Assembly (NCBI GenBank): GCA_016927905.1
Contig: JAFGLW010000007.1
Span: forward strand, 62,001 to 126,000
Length of the DNA: 64,000 nt
Source of the DNA: a candidate division CSSED10-310 bacterium
Lineage (GTDB): Bacteria; CSSED10-310; JAFGJC01
Direction: 5' to 3'
The notes beneath the pieces were generated by a model that searched no databases, was not told the origin of the DNA, and was given only the letters and a program-made list of their open reading frames with translations. Of this stretch, positions 45,235 to 54,659 are shown piece by piece. Each line of letters opens with the position of its first letter. Positions within the stretch are counted from its first letter, which is position 1. A program made the position numbers and the translations under genes.

Positions 45235-47120
45235 CGCTTTTTAAGATCCATCGTTCGGTCCGGATCGTACCGGGCCGGAAGGGTGATCGTGACTTTAGCG
45301 CCTTCGGATGCCTGCGGATCGAAATCGATTGAGCCGTTGTGCAGAACGACGAGTTTCCGGGCGATGGCCAATCCCATCCCGGTTCCGGTGGGCCGTGTGG
45401 TGAAAAACGGTTTGAAAAGATTGGAGAAATCCAAGGCTGCAATACCCGATCCGGTGTCTTGAATGGACAGTCTCACCTGACGGTCGCATTCCAGCGCGGC
45501 CGGGTCGACCGCTGCCAGTTCTATTCCGATCCGTCCTTCGCCGGTGATGGACTGGACCGAATTATCCAGAAGAATCACCAGAACCTGCCGGATCAGTTGC
45601 TCGTCCAGAGTAACCCGGTCGTCGGTCAGGAGATTGTTCAATGAGAATGCGATTCGGGGGCTGCAGTCCGCACGATAGGAATTCAGAATATCTTCGACCA
45701 GTCCGGACAGATTGACGGATGCCATGTTGAGTTCGGTGGGGCGGGCGAATTTGAGAAAATCCTGGATGATTCGATCCAGGGTCTGGATTTCCTTCTGGAT
45801 ATCCTCCACCAGATCCCTCTGGTCTTCCGGAAGTTTATCCCGGGATAAAAGCTGTGCATTACCTTTGATAACCCCCAGCGGATTCCTCATTTCGTGGGCG
45901 ATACCGGCGGACAGTTCACCCAGGGCGGCAAGGTGTTCCTTCTCCCGCACCCGCTCTTCGAGATGTTTCCAGGAAGTGATGTCCCGGATGATGAATCCAA
46001 CTCCGATAATCGAATCCATATCTCCTTTCAGCAGATGGGAAGTCAGGCTCAGCCATCTGGGAGGATCACCCGGCAGCTCCCATTTCCACTGCCTGTTCTG
46101 ATGGACCGTTCCCGTTTTCAGGGCCTCTGTGACCATGGACGAAATGATGCTTCCGGGTCCGAACAGCTCGTCAGACGTTTTTCCAGCAGGGGAAATCTCC
46201 CGGAGCCGGAGCATGTTGACGGTCTTTGAAGTCAAAGATAGCAGCCGGGATTTTCTGTCGAACGACATGACGCCCGAATCGACCGAGGAAAGCACGTTTT
46301 CCTTGAATTCCTCCGTCTGGCGGGTTTCATGTTCAAGCAAACGGTTCATTTCTTCGAGCTGGCGTTCCTTCTCTTTCAGGTCCGACAGCGTCCGCTTGAA
46401 CATCTCGATGGCGGCTTCCACGGGATCACGGCCGGCGACACCCGGTTCCGCGCCCGGTGTGTGATACCAGGTGACGACTCTGGACAGGGTTCGGAACGGG
46501 CGGATCATAGTGACCGCATACAGAACCAGGATTCCTGCGGTGAAGGCCAGGCCGATGGTCAGAAACCATTCCATTCCCCGAACCAGTCTGATCACCGATG
46601 ATTCGAAATAGAGGTCTTTTTCCAGAACAACCAGATACGATGGGTTCCGTTCAAGCGGAGGCATGGGTTGTACAAACGCCTTGACCCGCTTCCCGTCCAA
46701 TGCGGTATACGGGGTGGTTACTCTCAAGATTCCCTGCCAGCTTTCCAGCCATTGAGCGGGTCCCCGGGAAACCTGGGTGAGCGGCGTCTCGCCCATCCGC
46801 TCCGGAAAAATCAGATGGGTTGATTTCCGGGTTACCAGGTATAATCTGTAGTTGAGATCGAATTTGAATTTTCTGAGCAGATCCTGGAGCTTTTCGTGCT
46901 GTTCCCGGGAAAATTCCCCGTATCCGATCCCGGTTTTCAGATGGACATCCAGCAGCATTGCCATCGTTTCGCCCATATTGAAGAAGGCGATTTCCTCGTT
47001 TTCTGTCCAGACTTTGACCGACTGATGAAGGTTGAAGACCAGACCCGCGCCCAAGGTCGTGATTACGGCCAGCACGAGTCCCGTGTACAGCCATATCGAG
47101 ACCTGGTATCCGGCACGCAC
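45231..47120 (-). CDS. Membrane sensor histidine kinase with PAS domain
   Basis: Starting at the GTG at 47120 (GGGAG upstream, two bases after the previous stop), the 629-residue kinase has a first membrane helix (WLYTGLVLAVITTLGAGLVF). A periplasmic sensor of about 150 residues and a second helix (FLTIGLAFTAGILVLYAV) follow, then a HAMP/coiled linker and a PAS domain (NVLSSVDSGVMSFD). The HisKA phospho-acceptor is His in GIAHEMRNPLGVIKG, and an HATPase domain carries VILLDNSVQSI, DTGSGI and GTGMGLAIARKL. No response regulator gene is adjacent, so it is an orphan kinase resembling NtrB/ZraS-type sensors. Confidence 0.92.
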   Translation of the reverse strand: MRAGYQVSIWLYTGLVLAVITTLGAGLVFNLHQSVKVWTENEEIAFFNMGETMAMLLDVHLKTGIGYGEFSREQHEKLQDLLRKFKFDLNYRLYLVTRKSTHLIFPERMGETPLTQVSRGPAQWLESWQGILRVTTPYTALDGKRVKAFVQPMPPLERNPSYLVVLEKDLYFESSVIRLVRGMEWFLTIGLAFTAGILVLYAVTMIRPFRTLSRVVTWYHTPGAEPGVAGRDPVEAAIEMFKRTLSDLKEKERQLEEMNRLLEHETRQTEEFKENVLSSVDSGVMSFDRKSRLLSLTSKTVNMLRLREISPAGKTSDELFGPGSIISSMVTEALKTGTVHQNRQWKWELPGDPPRWLSLTSHLLKGDMDSIIGVGFIIRDITSWKHLEERVREKEHLAALGELSAGIAHEMRNPLGVIKGNAQLLSRDKLPEDQRDLVEDIQKEIQTLDRIIQDFLKFARPTELNMASVNLSGLVEDILNSYRADCSPRIAFSLNNLLTDDRVTLDEQLIRQVLVILLDNSVQSITGEGRIGIELAAVDPAALECDRQVRLSIQDTGSGIAALDFSNLFKPFFTTRPTGTGMGLAIARKLVVLHNGSIDFDPQASEGAKVTITLPARYDPDRTMDLKKR

Positions 47121-47121
47121 C

Positions 47122-48780
47122 CTAATCTCCCGATCCGCCCCGGACAGCGGGTCCGGGTAGCACAGGCCGGCACCCCAGCCGGGGCAGCACATCGTACAGG
47201 TCGTAGACCTTGATATAGTTCACCGCGGGATCGAGATGGGGAATGACCGGGACGTCGCCGGGAAGGTAATTTTCATGGAAGGTCGCGAAATGTTCCGTCA
47301 CCGGGTTGTAAGCGGCGAACACCGGGAGCGCTTCCATTTCAACCGCCTTGAACCCGGGCCGATAACGCACGAATTTCTGCCAGTCCAGGCACATATACCG
47401 AACTCCAGTCTCGCCAACCTGCCGGCACAGCCCATCCACCGTATCAGCCGGGTCATCCACGTTTTCCCTGCCCATATAAAATGCAAAGATCGGTTTCATG
47501 GTTGCCAGACATCGGTGCTGGCCTTTGGAATTCAGATATTCGATCACGGGCCGGTACCCCGACTGAATTTTTAAAATGGATGGCCACTGTAGTCCGAACG
47601 ACAGCAGAACCGCTCCCCATATTCCTCCCGTGACGATGCAGCGGAATGGTTTGCGGAGTTTTCCGGTAACAGACCGGAAATCTGTCCAGGCCATGCCCAC
47701 CGCCAGAGCGCTCCACGGCAACAATCCGGTTGGTGTCCGGGCCAGCCGGGTGGATGTCATGCTGAACAAGGCAAAAGGGAGAACGAACATGAGAAAGACA
47801 ACCACCGCCTGAAAATTTCTTTTCCACGGAAGATAGATCAGTGCGGCCATGGCCAGCAGAGTGGGGAACCATCCGTCGAACCGGATGAACATCCCGAAAT
47901 AAAACCATGGATACGCCAGATCAAACGAAGACTCGGGTGAGATGAATTTCTTTTTCAGGAGCGCCAGATAGGACGGCGGCTGGGACCACAGATAATCCGG
48001 GCTGAAAATCAATCGATAGGAAAGCTCCAGAAATGCCGCCGAAATTGCCACTCCGGCCAGGAAAACAGCCCAGCCCCGAAGGGTCTTTTTAATGTCGAAA
48101 TCACAGATCCGGCCGGGTGTGATGGAGCAGATCATGATCAGTATGGGGATCAAAAGGCGGTAACTCGTTCCCAGTGCCAGTGTCAGCAAAAGGCCCGAAT
48201 ACAACAGGTAACGGGGGCGACGGGTTTCGTGCCAGAGAAAAACCGCGGATGAACCGGCGAGCAGCACCAGCATGGAATCCGTTTCATGCAGGCCGATTCT
48301 CGAATAAAAGACATGGTATGGTTCGAACGCGATCCAGGCCGCGGATAAAAGCGCGGCGGATCTGCCGGCCAGGCGGTGTCCCAGCCAGCCGGTAAGAACG
48401 ATTGTTCCCATTCCGTAGCAGGCGGAGTGAACCGCTCCGAGAACGTGTTTGAGACCGAAAAATACGCTTGTGAGAGTCAGCAGAATGACGTGAAACGGTT
48501 TTTGCAGATAGACCGGATATCCCGGGTATGCATCCGGCGGCGGGATATTGAACGAACAGCCGGCGGCATTGAGAAATTCTTTGAGAAGAATTCCGGTACG
48601 CCACCGTAGAAATTTCGTTCCCATGAGGAAAATGCCTTCATCCCAGAAACAGAGATCCTTGGCGCTGAGATCATGAAACCTCAGAAATCCGCCGCATAAT
48701 ACGATGACGATGAAACCGGCCGTCCATGCATATCGAGATGATCCGGTCGATTGAATCCGGTCGATCTGATCAGCCGCCAT
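47122..48780 (-). CDS. GT39/ArnT-like membrane glycosyltransferase
   Basis: The protein has about 552 residues and ten or more hydrophobic segments. The first periplasmic loop carries FWDEGIFLMGTKFLRW, whose Asp-Glu resembles the catalytic acidic pair of GT-C enzymes such as PMT and ArnT, which move sugars from polyprenyl phosphates to lipids or proteins. A soluble C-terminal domain of about 120 residues follows. I prefer the ATG at 48780, overlapping the upstream stop by 11 bases; an ATG at 48807 is possible. The acceptor is unknown. The sensor kinase gene follows after one base. Confidence 0.8.
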   Translation of the reverse strand: MAADQIDRIQSTGSSRYAWTAGFIVIVLCGGFLRFHDLSAKDLCFWDEGIFLMGTKFLRWRTGILLKEFLNAAGCSFNIPPPDAYPGYPVYLQKPFHVILLTLTSVFFGLKHVLGAVHSACYGMGTIVLTGWLGHRLAGRSAALLSAAWIAFEPYHVFYSRIGLHETDSMLVLLAGSSAVFLWHETRRPRYLLYSGLLLTLALGTSYRLLIPILIMICSITPGRICDFDIKKTLRGWAVFLAGVAISAAFLELSYRLIFSPDYLWSQPPSYLALLKKKFISPESSFDLAYPWFYFGMFIRFDGWFPTLLAMAALIYLPWKRNFQAVVVFLMFVLPFALFSMTSTRLARTPTGLLPWSALAVGMAWTDFRSVTGKLRKPFRCIVTGGIWGAVLLSFGLQWPSILKIQSGYRPVIEYLNSKGQHRCLATMKPIFAFYMGRENVDDPADTVDGLCRQVGETGVRYMCLDWQKFVRYRPGFKAVEMEALPVFAAYNPVTEHFATFHENYLPGDVPVIPHLDPAVNYIKVYDLYDVLPRLGCRPVLPGPAVRGGSGD

Positions 48781-49528
48781 CTTCGGGAGAAATGAAGCAG
48801 CGCGCATATGGCGCGTCTAGAAGGACTTCCGTTTTTTGGCCAGCCGTGACGGGTACGCGCACCAGGTGAGTCAGCATATTCATCTGATTTATCCAGGCCA
48901 GCCAGGGACCTGGAACCAGGTTGTCGATTTCCGCCCGGCCTCTCAAATCGAACGTTTTTTCAACTCCGAATCTTCTCCAGGATTTTTTTGCGGCGGTTCG
49001 AATGAGGGACTCGACGGTTTTGACGGCATCGGAAGAGGACCCGGGTATCTGCACGACGATTTTCGGATCCAGAGGGATCAGGATCACCGAATTGATTTCG
49101 GAGCCCTTGAGCATTTGGGTCGGTCCCTGTTTCTGCACTCCCAGTCCCTGAAAAACCACTGAGCCGCGGCCGGGCGCTTTCTGTCCGGATTTGAAGAGCT
49201 GTTTGGTTTTTTTTGCAAGCTTTTTCAGGTTTTTTGATCCGGGGATGTAAAGTGAAAAGGATGTCGGCCGATCATGCAGAAGAATCGACAGTTCCTCCAG
49301 ACGTTCCGGCGGGACGGGACCCGCGGCCATGCCCATCTCACTCACAATGCCGGGCACCACAAGTTCCCGGATTTCGCCCGAAAGAATCCTGTCGATGTGC
49401 GGTCCCGGATCGCCGACATGGAATACTCCGTCCGCATCGAACCAGCGTATGGACGATGTGTTTTGTGCGGATGTGATCGGAGACAGACCGATCACGATGA
49501 CAAGGACTGTGAATCGAATCCAGTTCAT
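48770..49528 (-). CDS. Exported protein of unknown function
   Basis: The ATG at 49528 has a strong GGAGGAGG site and starts a 252-residue protein with a signal peptide (FTVLVIVIGLSPITSAQ). A short IRWFDADGVFHVGD segment resembles a DUF4124-like start, but only weakly. The rest is mixed alpha/beta with a basic stretch (KNLKKLAKKTKQLFKSGQK) and no catalytic motif I recognise. It sits between a YbhN-like flippase-type protein and a GT39-like protein in a continuous run, so an envelope role is likely but unspecific. Confidence 0.7.
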   Translation of the reverse strand: MNWIRFTVLVIVIGLSPITSAQNTSSIRWFDADGVFHVGDPGPHIDRILSGEIRELVVPGIVSEMGMAAGPVPPERLEELSILLHDRPTSFSLYIPGSKNLKKLAKKTKQLFKSGQKAPGRGSVVFQGLGVQKQGPTQMLKGSEINSVILIPLDPKIVVQIPGSSSDAVKTVESLIRTAAKKSWRRFGVEKTFDLRGRAEIDNLVPGPWLAWINQMNMLTHLVRVPVTAGQKTEVLLDAPYARCFISPEDGG

Positions 49529-49574
49529 CACCGGACCTCCTCCCGGGTGCAAGACATGTTTTGATTGCGCGGGT

Positions 49575-50645
49575 TCACTGTATTTCCCCCCGCACCTCGT
49601 TGAATCCGACATGTTCGGTCCACATGCAGATCATGCCCAGAAATGTCGTTGGAATCCACTGGACGATGATATGAAGTATCAGGGCGTACGCCGTCGCCAT
49701 CTCCCTTGAAAAAAGGGTGACTTTCCCATAGCCGGACTGACCCAGCATGATGATGCAGGCGGCTTCAAACGGGCCGAAATACCCCGGGCCCGCCGGTACG
49801 ATGATCATCAGGTTGACCAAAGCCATCGTGCTCACCGCCACATGGAATCCGCCGAAAAACCCGAATGCCCAAAGGGTTACAGCATAGCTGAACGCTTCGA
49901 TCAGCCAGGTTGTCAGGGAAAGAAGAACAATGGCGATCATGCCGCGGGTGCCGCGGAGCGAATCCAGGCCGCGGAACAGATTATTGAATATTTCGGCCAG
50001 CCGGTCATGGTATTTCTGGGGAGTCAAAGGCAGCAGTTTTTGAAAGATCCAGGTAGACCAGTCCTGTTTCAATATCACGCCGTAACACAGCAGAATAGCT
50101 CCCAGAAAGACAATCGATCCGATCTGAACAGCGCTTCGGACTACGGGATCCGAAACCGGGTAAAACCACAGGGAAACCGCCAGCAGGACCAACATGGTCA
50201 ATCCGTCGAAAATTCGTTCAACGCCGATTGTAACCAGGGTTGCACCCTTGGAAATGCATTCCTTTCTGCCGGCAAAATATGCCCGGTAGAAATCTCCCAT
50301 TCGCAAAGGCAGGATATTGTTTGCCATGTAACTGATGATGTAGATGGGAAACAATCTTCGGGTCGAACATCGTTTGACCGGATCCAGGAGCAGAACCCAC
50401 CGGCCGGTCCGAACCCAGATTCCGAGGATATAGATCAGGATTGCCGGTATTAACCAGGCGGATTGCACCCGGGTGATTGCCTGAATGGTTTTACCGAGGT
50501 CGATTTTCTGATAGATCAGCCATAGAAATAAAACGCTGACCGATATCCCGATCAGTATCCGCAACCATTTCCACGTATTGTTTTTTTCGTTCCGTTGCAT
50601 GGAAGTCGGATCGGGCTGCTCTTCAAACCGGCTTGTCTCAATCAA
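49575..50645 (-). CDS. YbhN/AglD-type membrane protein (lysylphosphatidylglycerol synthase TM region family)
   Basis: The 356-residue protein has about eight hydrophobic segments and family marks: YMANNILPLRMGDFYRAYF near 105, GVERIFDGLTMLVLLAVSLW near 140 and VPAGPGYFGPFEAA near 300. Members are putative lipid or sugar-lipid flippases or the membrane half of MprF. The soluble aminoacyl-transferase half is absent, so lysine transfer is not expected. The TTG at 50645 has an AAGGAA site and overlaps the upstream stop; an ATG at 50600 is an alternative start. Confidence 0.85.
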   Translation of the reverse strand: MIETSRFEEQPDPTSMQRNEKNNTWKWLRILIGISVSVLFLWLIYQKIDLGKTIQAITRVQSAWLIPAILIYILGIWVRTGRWVLLLDPVKRCSTRRLFPIYIISYMANNILPLRMGDFYRAYFAGRKECISKGATLVTIGVERIFDGLTMLVLLAVSLWFYPVSDPVVRSAVQIGSIVFLGAILLCYGVILKQDWSTWIFQKLLPLTPQKYHDRLAEIFNNLFRGLDSLRGTRGMIAIVLLSLTTWLIEAFSYAVTLWAFGFFGGFHVAVSTMALVNLMIIVPAGPGYFGPFEAACIIMLGQSGYGKVTLFSREMATAYALILHIIVQWIPTTFLGMICMWTEHVGFNEVRGEIQ

Positions 50646-51933
50646 TCGGGTGTTCCTTTCCGGGCCGCAGGAACAGGTGTTGTTTCCCCATGGTCAGAAA
50701 TCGCCGGATTTCTTCAATTCTGCGGTGAACAAGATCGTTGGAATGAACAATGGTATCCAGCATGATCAACGCCTCTTCCAGCTTATTCTCCTTTATCGCC
50801 TGTCCGGATTCGAAAATCAACGATATATCATCCAGATAAGCCCGGATGTCGGTTTCCATATCGGAATAATCGGCGGATATATTCATGTTGCGCAGCAGCG
50901 TCAGCAGGGCGGTGAACCTGGTTCTGGCGGTTTCGAGATCCCCGCGGCGGTATTCTTCGGATGCTTCCCGGAACCGGAATCGGATGTCGAACATCAACTG
51001 GATTTGAAGTTCGGGAATGATTTTCCTGTAATATTCGATCCCGGGTGAAATCAAGTGGTGTTCCAGGGGGTCGGCCGGGAGAATCTCCGAGTGACTCATG
51101 CGGAGCCATTCCTGAAGAACCGCTTCCGATTTTCCTGCGGCGGCGGATTCATCCATGAGATGCAGGTGTTCCCGGATCACTTCGTTGCGGGAATGCCTGA
51201 CGGCTGCGATGCGCGACTGAAGGTGAACGGTTTCGTCCGGCATCCTGAATTTCATTTCCGAAGCCGGGCAGTAGTCCTCCAGGATTCGGGACATCTCCTC
51301 CAGCATGGCGATCACGGCGTTGTAGGAATGCAGGGGAACGATATCAAACCTGTTTCGAAGTTCCACCAGCCGTTCCACGTCCGCCGCGGTTTCAGTATCG
51401 AGATCGCGCGCCACAACCTGAGCGGAATTCAGGTCCCCATCCTCCAGATATGCCACCAGCACCCTGTGGATAAACTCCGGGGAATTCTCACGCACCGGAT
51501 ACAGGGTGATGACCCGGGCATGGTTTTGCCGGTTGACCGACACCGAATTTTCCGGAAAAGAACCGATCCGGCCGCGGGGAGAAAGATTCGATGAGAACGC
51601 CTGAAACTCCCCGTTACAGACGGCCGCCAGCGCTGCGCTCACCCGGTAGTTGCCGGTTTCGAGTACAGTCCGGATTATCCCCTCCCGGTCGGAAAGAAGC
51701 GACTGGAGGGTCCGGCCGGATGCTGTCTGCAGGATCATTTCGACACCATGGCTGTGTCTCAGAATCTGGCCGGCCAGTTCCGGTTCGCATCCATCCAGGT
51801 GAAACCGGAATTCCACAGGCACTCTGGGATTCAGAACATCAACCGGCCAAAGGGGCAGGTTGAGCTGGTCCCCGGCCAGGATAAGCACCATGAGAAGGCT
51901 CAGGAGAATGATCGCTGCAGGGAACTTTTTCAA
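50638..51933 (-). CDS. Exported helical protein of unknown function
   Basis: The 431-residue protein has an N-terminal signal or anchor helix (AIILLSLLMVLILAG), a beta-rich part to about residue 160 and a largely helical remainder. The last 100 residues (FREASEEYRRGDLETARTRF, AIKENKLEEALIMLDTIVHS) resemble tetratricopeptide units. I do not recognise the family. Its start overlaps the holB stop (ATGA), and its end overlaps the YbhN-like gene by eight bases. Confidence 0.7.
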   Translation of the reverse strand: MKKFPAAIILLSLLMVLILAGDQLNLPLWPVDVLNPRVPVEFRFHLDGCEPELAGQILRHSHGVEMILQTASGRTLQSLLSDREGIIRTVLETGNYRVSAALAAVCNGEFQAFSSNLSPRGRIGSFPENSVSVNRQNHARVITLYPVRENSPEFIHRVLVAYLEDGDLNSAQVVARDLDTETAADVERLVELRNRFDIVPLHSYNAVIAMLEEMSRILEDYCPASEMKFRMPDETVHLQSRIAAVRHSRNEVIREHLHLMDESAAAGKSEAVLQEWLRMSHSEILPADPLEHHLISPGIEYYRKIIPELQIQLMFDIRFRFREASEEYRRGDLETARTRFTALLTLLRNMNISADYSDMETDIRAYLDDISLIFESGQAIKENKLEEALIMLDTIVHSNDLVHRRIEEIRRFLTMGKQHLFLRPGKEHPID

Positions 51934-53228
51934 GACGGGCTCTCATGATCCGCACTGCCGGCGAGGTGAATCAGAACCGATTCCAGTCGGAGTCGGATAT
52001 CGATGTGGAAGTTCTTTTCACTGGAGATCCTGCTGAGCTGGTTCATCAGGAAGATCAGGTGACCCAGTCCCGGTTTCCGGCCGCCGGGAAGAATCGGGAG
52101 ATTCTCCGTCCGGCCTCTATGGACCATGTCATGTAATTTTTCATACAGCCATCTGAACAGGTCCTCCAGGGTCTGCCCGTGATCTTCAATCCCGGTTTCC
52201 TCGTCCGGTTTCAGAATTCGGGCAACGCAGTGGATGGCCCAGTCGCCGGCCGTTCTCTCAGATGCATCCGTGAAGATCCGTTCGAAAGACGATTTCCGTC
52301 GTTCATAATCCCGGTTATCGACGGTCAGTGCGCGCTGAACGGATCCTTCCGAAAACCGGAAGGCGGTATCGGCGGCTTCCCGGCTGAATCCATACTGTTC
52401 CATAAGCAGCTGTTTCAGTTCCGTTGCGGGCAGCCGCTGAAAACGAAGGGGCTGGCAGCGTGAACGGATGGTGGGGAGCAATCCCGACGGATTAGCGGTG
52501 ACCAGGATAAGATGAGATTTTCCTGTGGGTTCTTCAAGGGTTTTCAGCAGGCAGTTTTGCGCTGCGATGTTCATCTTTTCGGCATCGTCGATGATCACCA
52601 TCTTGGCGGCGGCTTCATATGGATGCAGCGAAAGAACGGATTGGATCCGTCTGATTTGTTCGATTTTTATGGTATCGCGGTACAGATTGCTGCTTGAATA
52701 AACCAGCAGTTTTTTAGACAGCCATGCTCCCAGCCGGCCGGTTCCGTTCTCCGCCTGCCGGATTTGATTGGACCCTGACGAATCGAGATACAGCACATCC
52801 GTCTGCTCCGAAGCTTCCCTGCAGGTGGTTCGGGCCCGGATCAGGCCGGTTGATTGAAGATGATCCAGGGTCCGCTCGTATTCAGCTTCCGGTTCCACTC
52901 CGATTTCCCCGGATTCCAGGCCGGTCTCCGTGAAATAACGTTCCAGGAAGGTTTTCCTGCGCATGATCAGGGGGGAAGCGGCATCCTTGAGGATGACCAG
53001 ATCCGGATGGCCGGGAAACGGCAGTCGCACCTGCCGGCAATATGCGCAATCGGTGCACCCCTGTCCGGGATTGGAACGGCAGTTGATTCTGCGAGCCAGT
53101 TGGATCGCCGCCGCATATTTTCCAATTCCCGACGGTCCGTGAAAAAGAAGTGCGTGATGAAGGCGTCCCGTCCGGACGGCGCGGTCCAGCATATCCAGAA
53201 TGAGCGTGTTACCTGTTATTCCGGTCAT
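51930..53228 (-). CDS. holB: DNA polymerase III subunit delta-prime
   Basis: The 432-residue clamp-loader subunit has an AAA+ fold with HHALLFHGPSGIGKYAAAIQL (a P-loop with Lys but Tyr for Ser/Thr, as expected of a non-hydrolysing subunit). A zinc-binding cysteine group follows (INCRSNPGQGCTDCAYCRQV), then KMVIIDDAEKMNIAAQNCLLK and LEEPTGKSHLILVTANPSGL with the SRC motif TIRSRCQPLRF. It is about 100 residues longer than E. coli HolB owing to an insertion near 85-150. holA lies just upstream; the two together load the sliding clamp. Confidence 0.93.
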   Translation of the reverse strand: MTGITGNTLILDMLDRAVRTGRLHHALLFHGPSGIGKYAAAIQLARRINCRSNPGQGCTDCAYCRQVRLPFPGHPDLVILKDAASPLIMRRKTFLERYFTETGLESGEIGVEPEAEYERTLDHLQSTGLIRARTTCREASEQTDVLYLDSSGSNQIRQAENGTGRLGAWLSKKLLVYSSSNLYRDTIKIEQIRRIQSVLSLHPYEAAAKMVIIDDAEKMNIAAQNCLLKTLEEPTGKSHLILVTANPSGLLPTIRSRCQPLRFQRLPATELKQLLMEQYGFSREAADTAFRFSEGSVQRALTVDNRDYERRKSSFERIFTDASERTAGDWAIHCVARILKPDEETGIEDHGQTLEDLFRWLYEKLHDMVHRGRTENLPILPGGRKPGLGHLIFLMNQLSRISSEKNFHIDIRLRLESVLIHLAGSADHESPS

Positions 53229-53240
53229 CCGGGTGATCCC

Positions 53241-54389
53241 CTAAGTCCCGGCTCTGCAGAGCGGCAATAGCGCCATTTCCATCATGACCAGGGGTGATTT
53301 GGTGGTGGATTTCAACGCCAGGTCGATCTCCGACAAATCCATCAGGCATTTTTCCAGGTGTCGGCTTTCGAACTGCCCGGATTGCCGAAGCGTTTGAAAC
53401 AGCGCATAAGGGTGTTGTCTGGACAGCAGGTCCGACCAGCCCGGGTCCGAATCGATGCGTTTTTTGAATTCGGGCAGGGCGGATTTCCGGAATTGCCAAT
53501 ATTCCATTTCTTCTCGCCAGAGCGTTCCCGGAATGCCGCTCAGGAGGGTTTTCACGGCGAGCAGGATGCGGATACGGGATGACAGCATCTTCAGGATCAT
53601 CAGGGGCGATGTGCCGGTTGTCAGGAGATTCTCCAGGCTGTTTCGCAGCTGGTTCACGTCTCGTTTCCCCAGAGCTTCCGTTACGGCGAACGCCGGCGTT
53701 TCGTCTCCTGCAGCCACAAGATCCAGGACATCCGATTCCCGGATACGGGGTTGTCCGGCCGAAAAGGCGATCAGCGTATCGACGGCATTAATCACGGCCC
53801 ATAAATTGTTTGTGACGCGCTGCCTGAGGGTGAACCACGCATTCCGTTCGATGTCGGTTCCTGCGTTTCGCAGATGGTCCCGGACCACCGGATAGTAGGG
53901 ATCCCGCTGGAGATCTCCACGTTCGTAAGTTTCCGGCGATTTGAATTCCAGAACGATTCCCTTTTGAGCGATCTGCCTGAGCAGGCTCATCCGTTTATCG
54001 ATCTTGTCGCAGGCGCACAGCAGCACCGCAGGGGGGCGGCCTTCCCGGGCGGTTGTCCTTTCAAGCCAGTCCAGTATTTTCATTTCTTCGGATTCGGGGA
54101 GTTTGGCTTTGAAGTAGGGAGCGTCCCGTACCATCACGACCTTGAAAGGTTCGAACAGAGACGGTGAATTCAGACGGGAAACGATTTCGGCCATGGAATG
54201 TTCATGTCCGCTGAGTGTTTCCAGAGCGCCCTCCGGAATGAGTTCAAGAAGCGATTCGGTGATCAGATGGCGTGATTTGAAAACCAGGTAATCTTCGGAT
54301 CCGGAGACGATATAGATGGGGTGAATCCGTCCGTTCCGGATGGCGGACAGGACCGTTTGAATATCCGGGGAATGTTTGTCAGTCATCAT
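53241..54389 (-). CDS. holA: DNA polymerase III subunit delta
   Basis: The 382-residue clamp-loader wrench subunit binds the beta clamp and opens it. It begins with HPIYIVSGSEDYLVFKSRHL and continues with SPSLFEPFKVVMVRDAPYFK, a linker with DKRMSLLRQIAQKGIVLEFK, and the C-terminal collar (QLRNSLENLLTTGTSPLMIL, MDLSEIDLALKSTTKSPLVM). The start overlaps the rqcP gene by 11 bases; the second codon is also ATG. holB follows after 12 bases. Confidence 0.93.
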   Translation of the reverse strand: MMTDKHSPDIQTVLSAIRNGRIHPIYIVSGSEDYLVFKSRHLITESLLELIPEGALETLSGHEHSMAEIVSRLNSPSLFEPFKVVMVRDAPYFKAKLPESEEMKILDWLERTTAREGRPPAVLLCACDKIDKRMSLLRQIAQKGIVLEFKSPETYERGDLQRDPYYPVVRDHLRNAGTDIERNAWFTLRQRVTNNLWAVINAVDTLIAFSAGQPRIRESDVLDLVAAGDETPAFAVTEALGKRDVNQLRNSLENLLTTGTSPLMILKMLSSRIRILLAVKTLLSGIPGTLWREEMEYWQFRKSALPEFKKRIDSDPGWSDLLSRQHPYALFQTLRQSGQFESRHLEKCLMDLSEIDLALKSTTKSPLVMMEMALLPLCRAGT

Positions 54390-54645
54390 ACAGCCATCGG
54401 GTATCGACGACCCTGATCAGGTCTCCCGCTTCTTTCCTGGATACGGATTCCCGGGGCAGTTTGATGACCACTGCGGTCATGACCCGGTCACCGGCGGTCA
54501 ATGTGATGGTGTCACCCTCCTTTACGGAATAGGCGGGTTTTGCGTCAGCGCCGTTGATTTGTACCGAACCCTGATCGCACAGTTCCTTCGCCCGGAGCCG
54601 TTGTTTTATCAACCGGCTGACCTTGAGGAATTTATCCAGGCGCAT
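54379..54645 (-). CDS. rqcP: S4-domain RNA-binding protein RqcP
   Basis: The 88-residue protein begins MRLDKFLKVSRLIKQRLRAK, the S4 RNA-binding helix pair, followed by DQGSVQINGADAKPAYSVKE and GDTITL. It closely resembles YabO/RqcP of Bacillus, which stabilises the P-site tRNA during alanine tailing in ribosome-associated quality control. The short form is correct; an in-frame ATG 22 codons earlier lies inside the upstream chaperone gene. In Bacillus yabO also lies close to mfd, so the neighbourhood supports the call. I see no rqcH in the window. HslR is the alternative family. Confidence 0.85.
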   Translation of the reverse strand: MRLDKFLKVSRLIKQRLRAKELCDQGSVQINGADAKPAYSVKEGDTITLTAGDRVMTAVVIKLPRESVSRKEAGDLIRVVDTRWLYDD

Positions 54646-54659
54646 GAGACGAAATTGAC

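Noticed and set aside
49575-50645. Full MprF (lysylphosphatidylglycerol synthase)
   Set aside because: Only the membrane flippase-like region is present; the catalytic aminoacyl-transferase half is missing.
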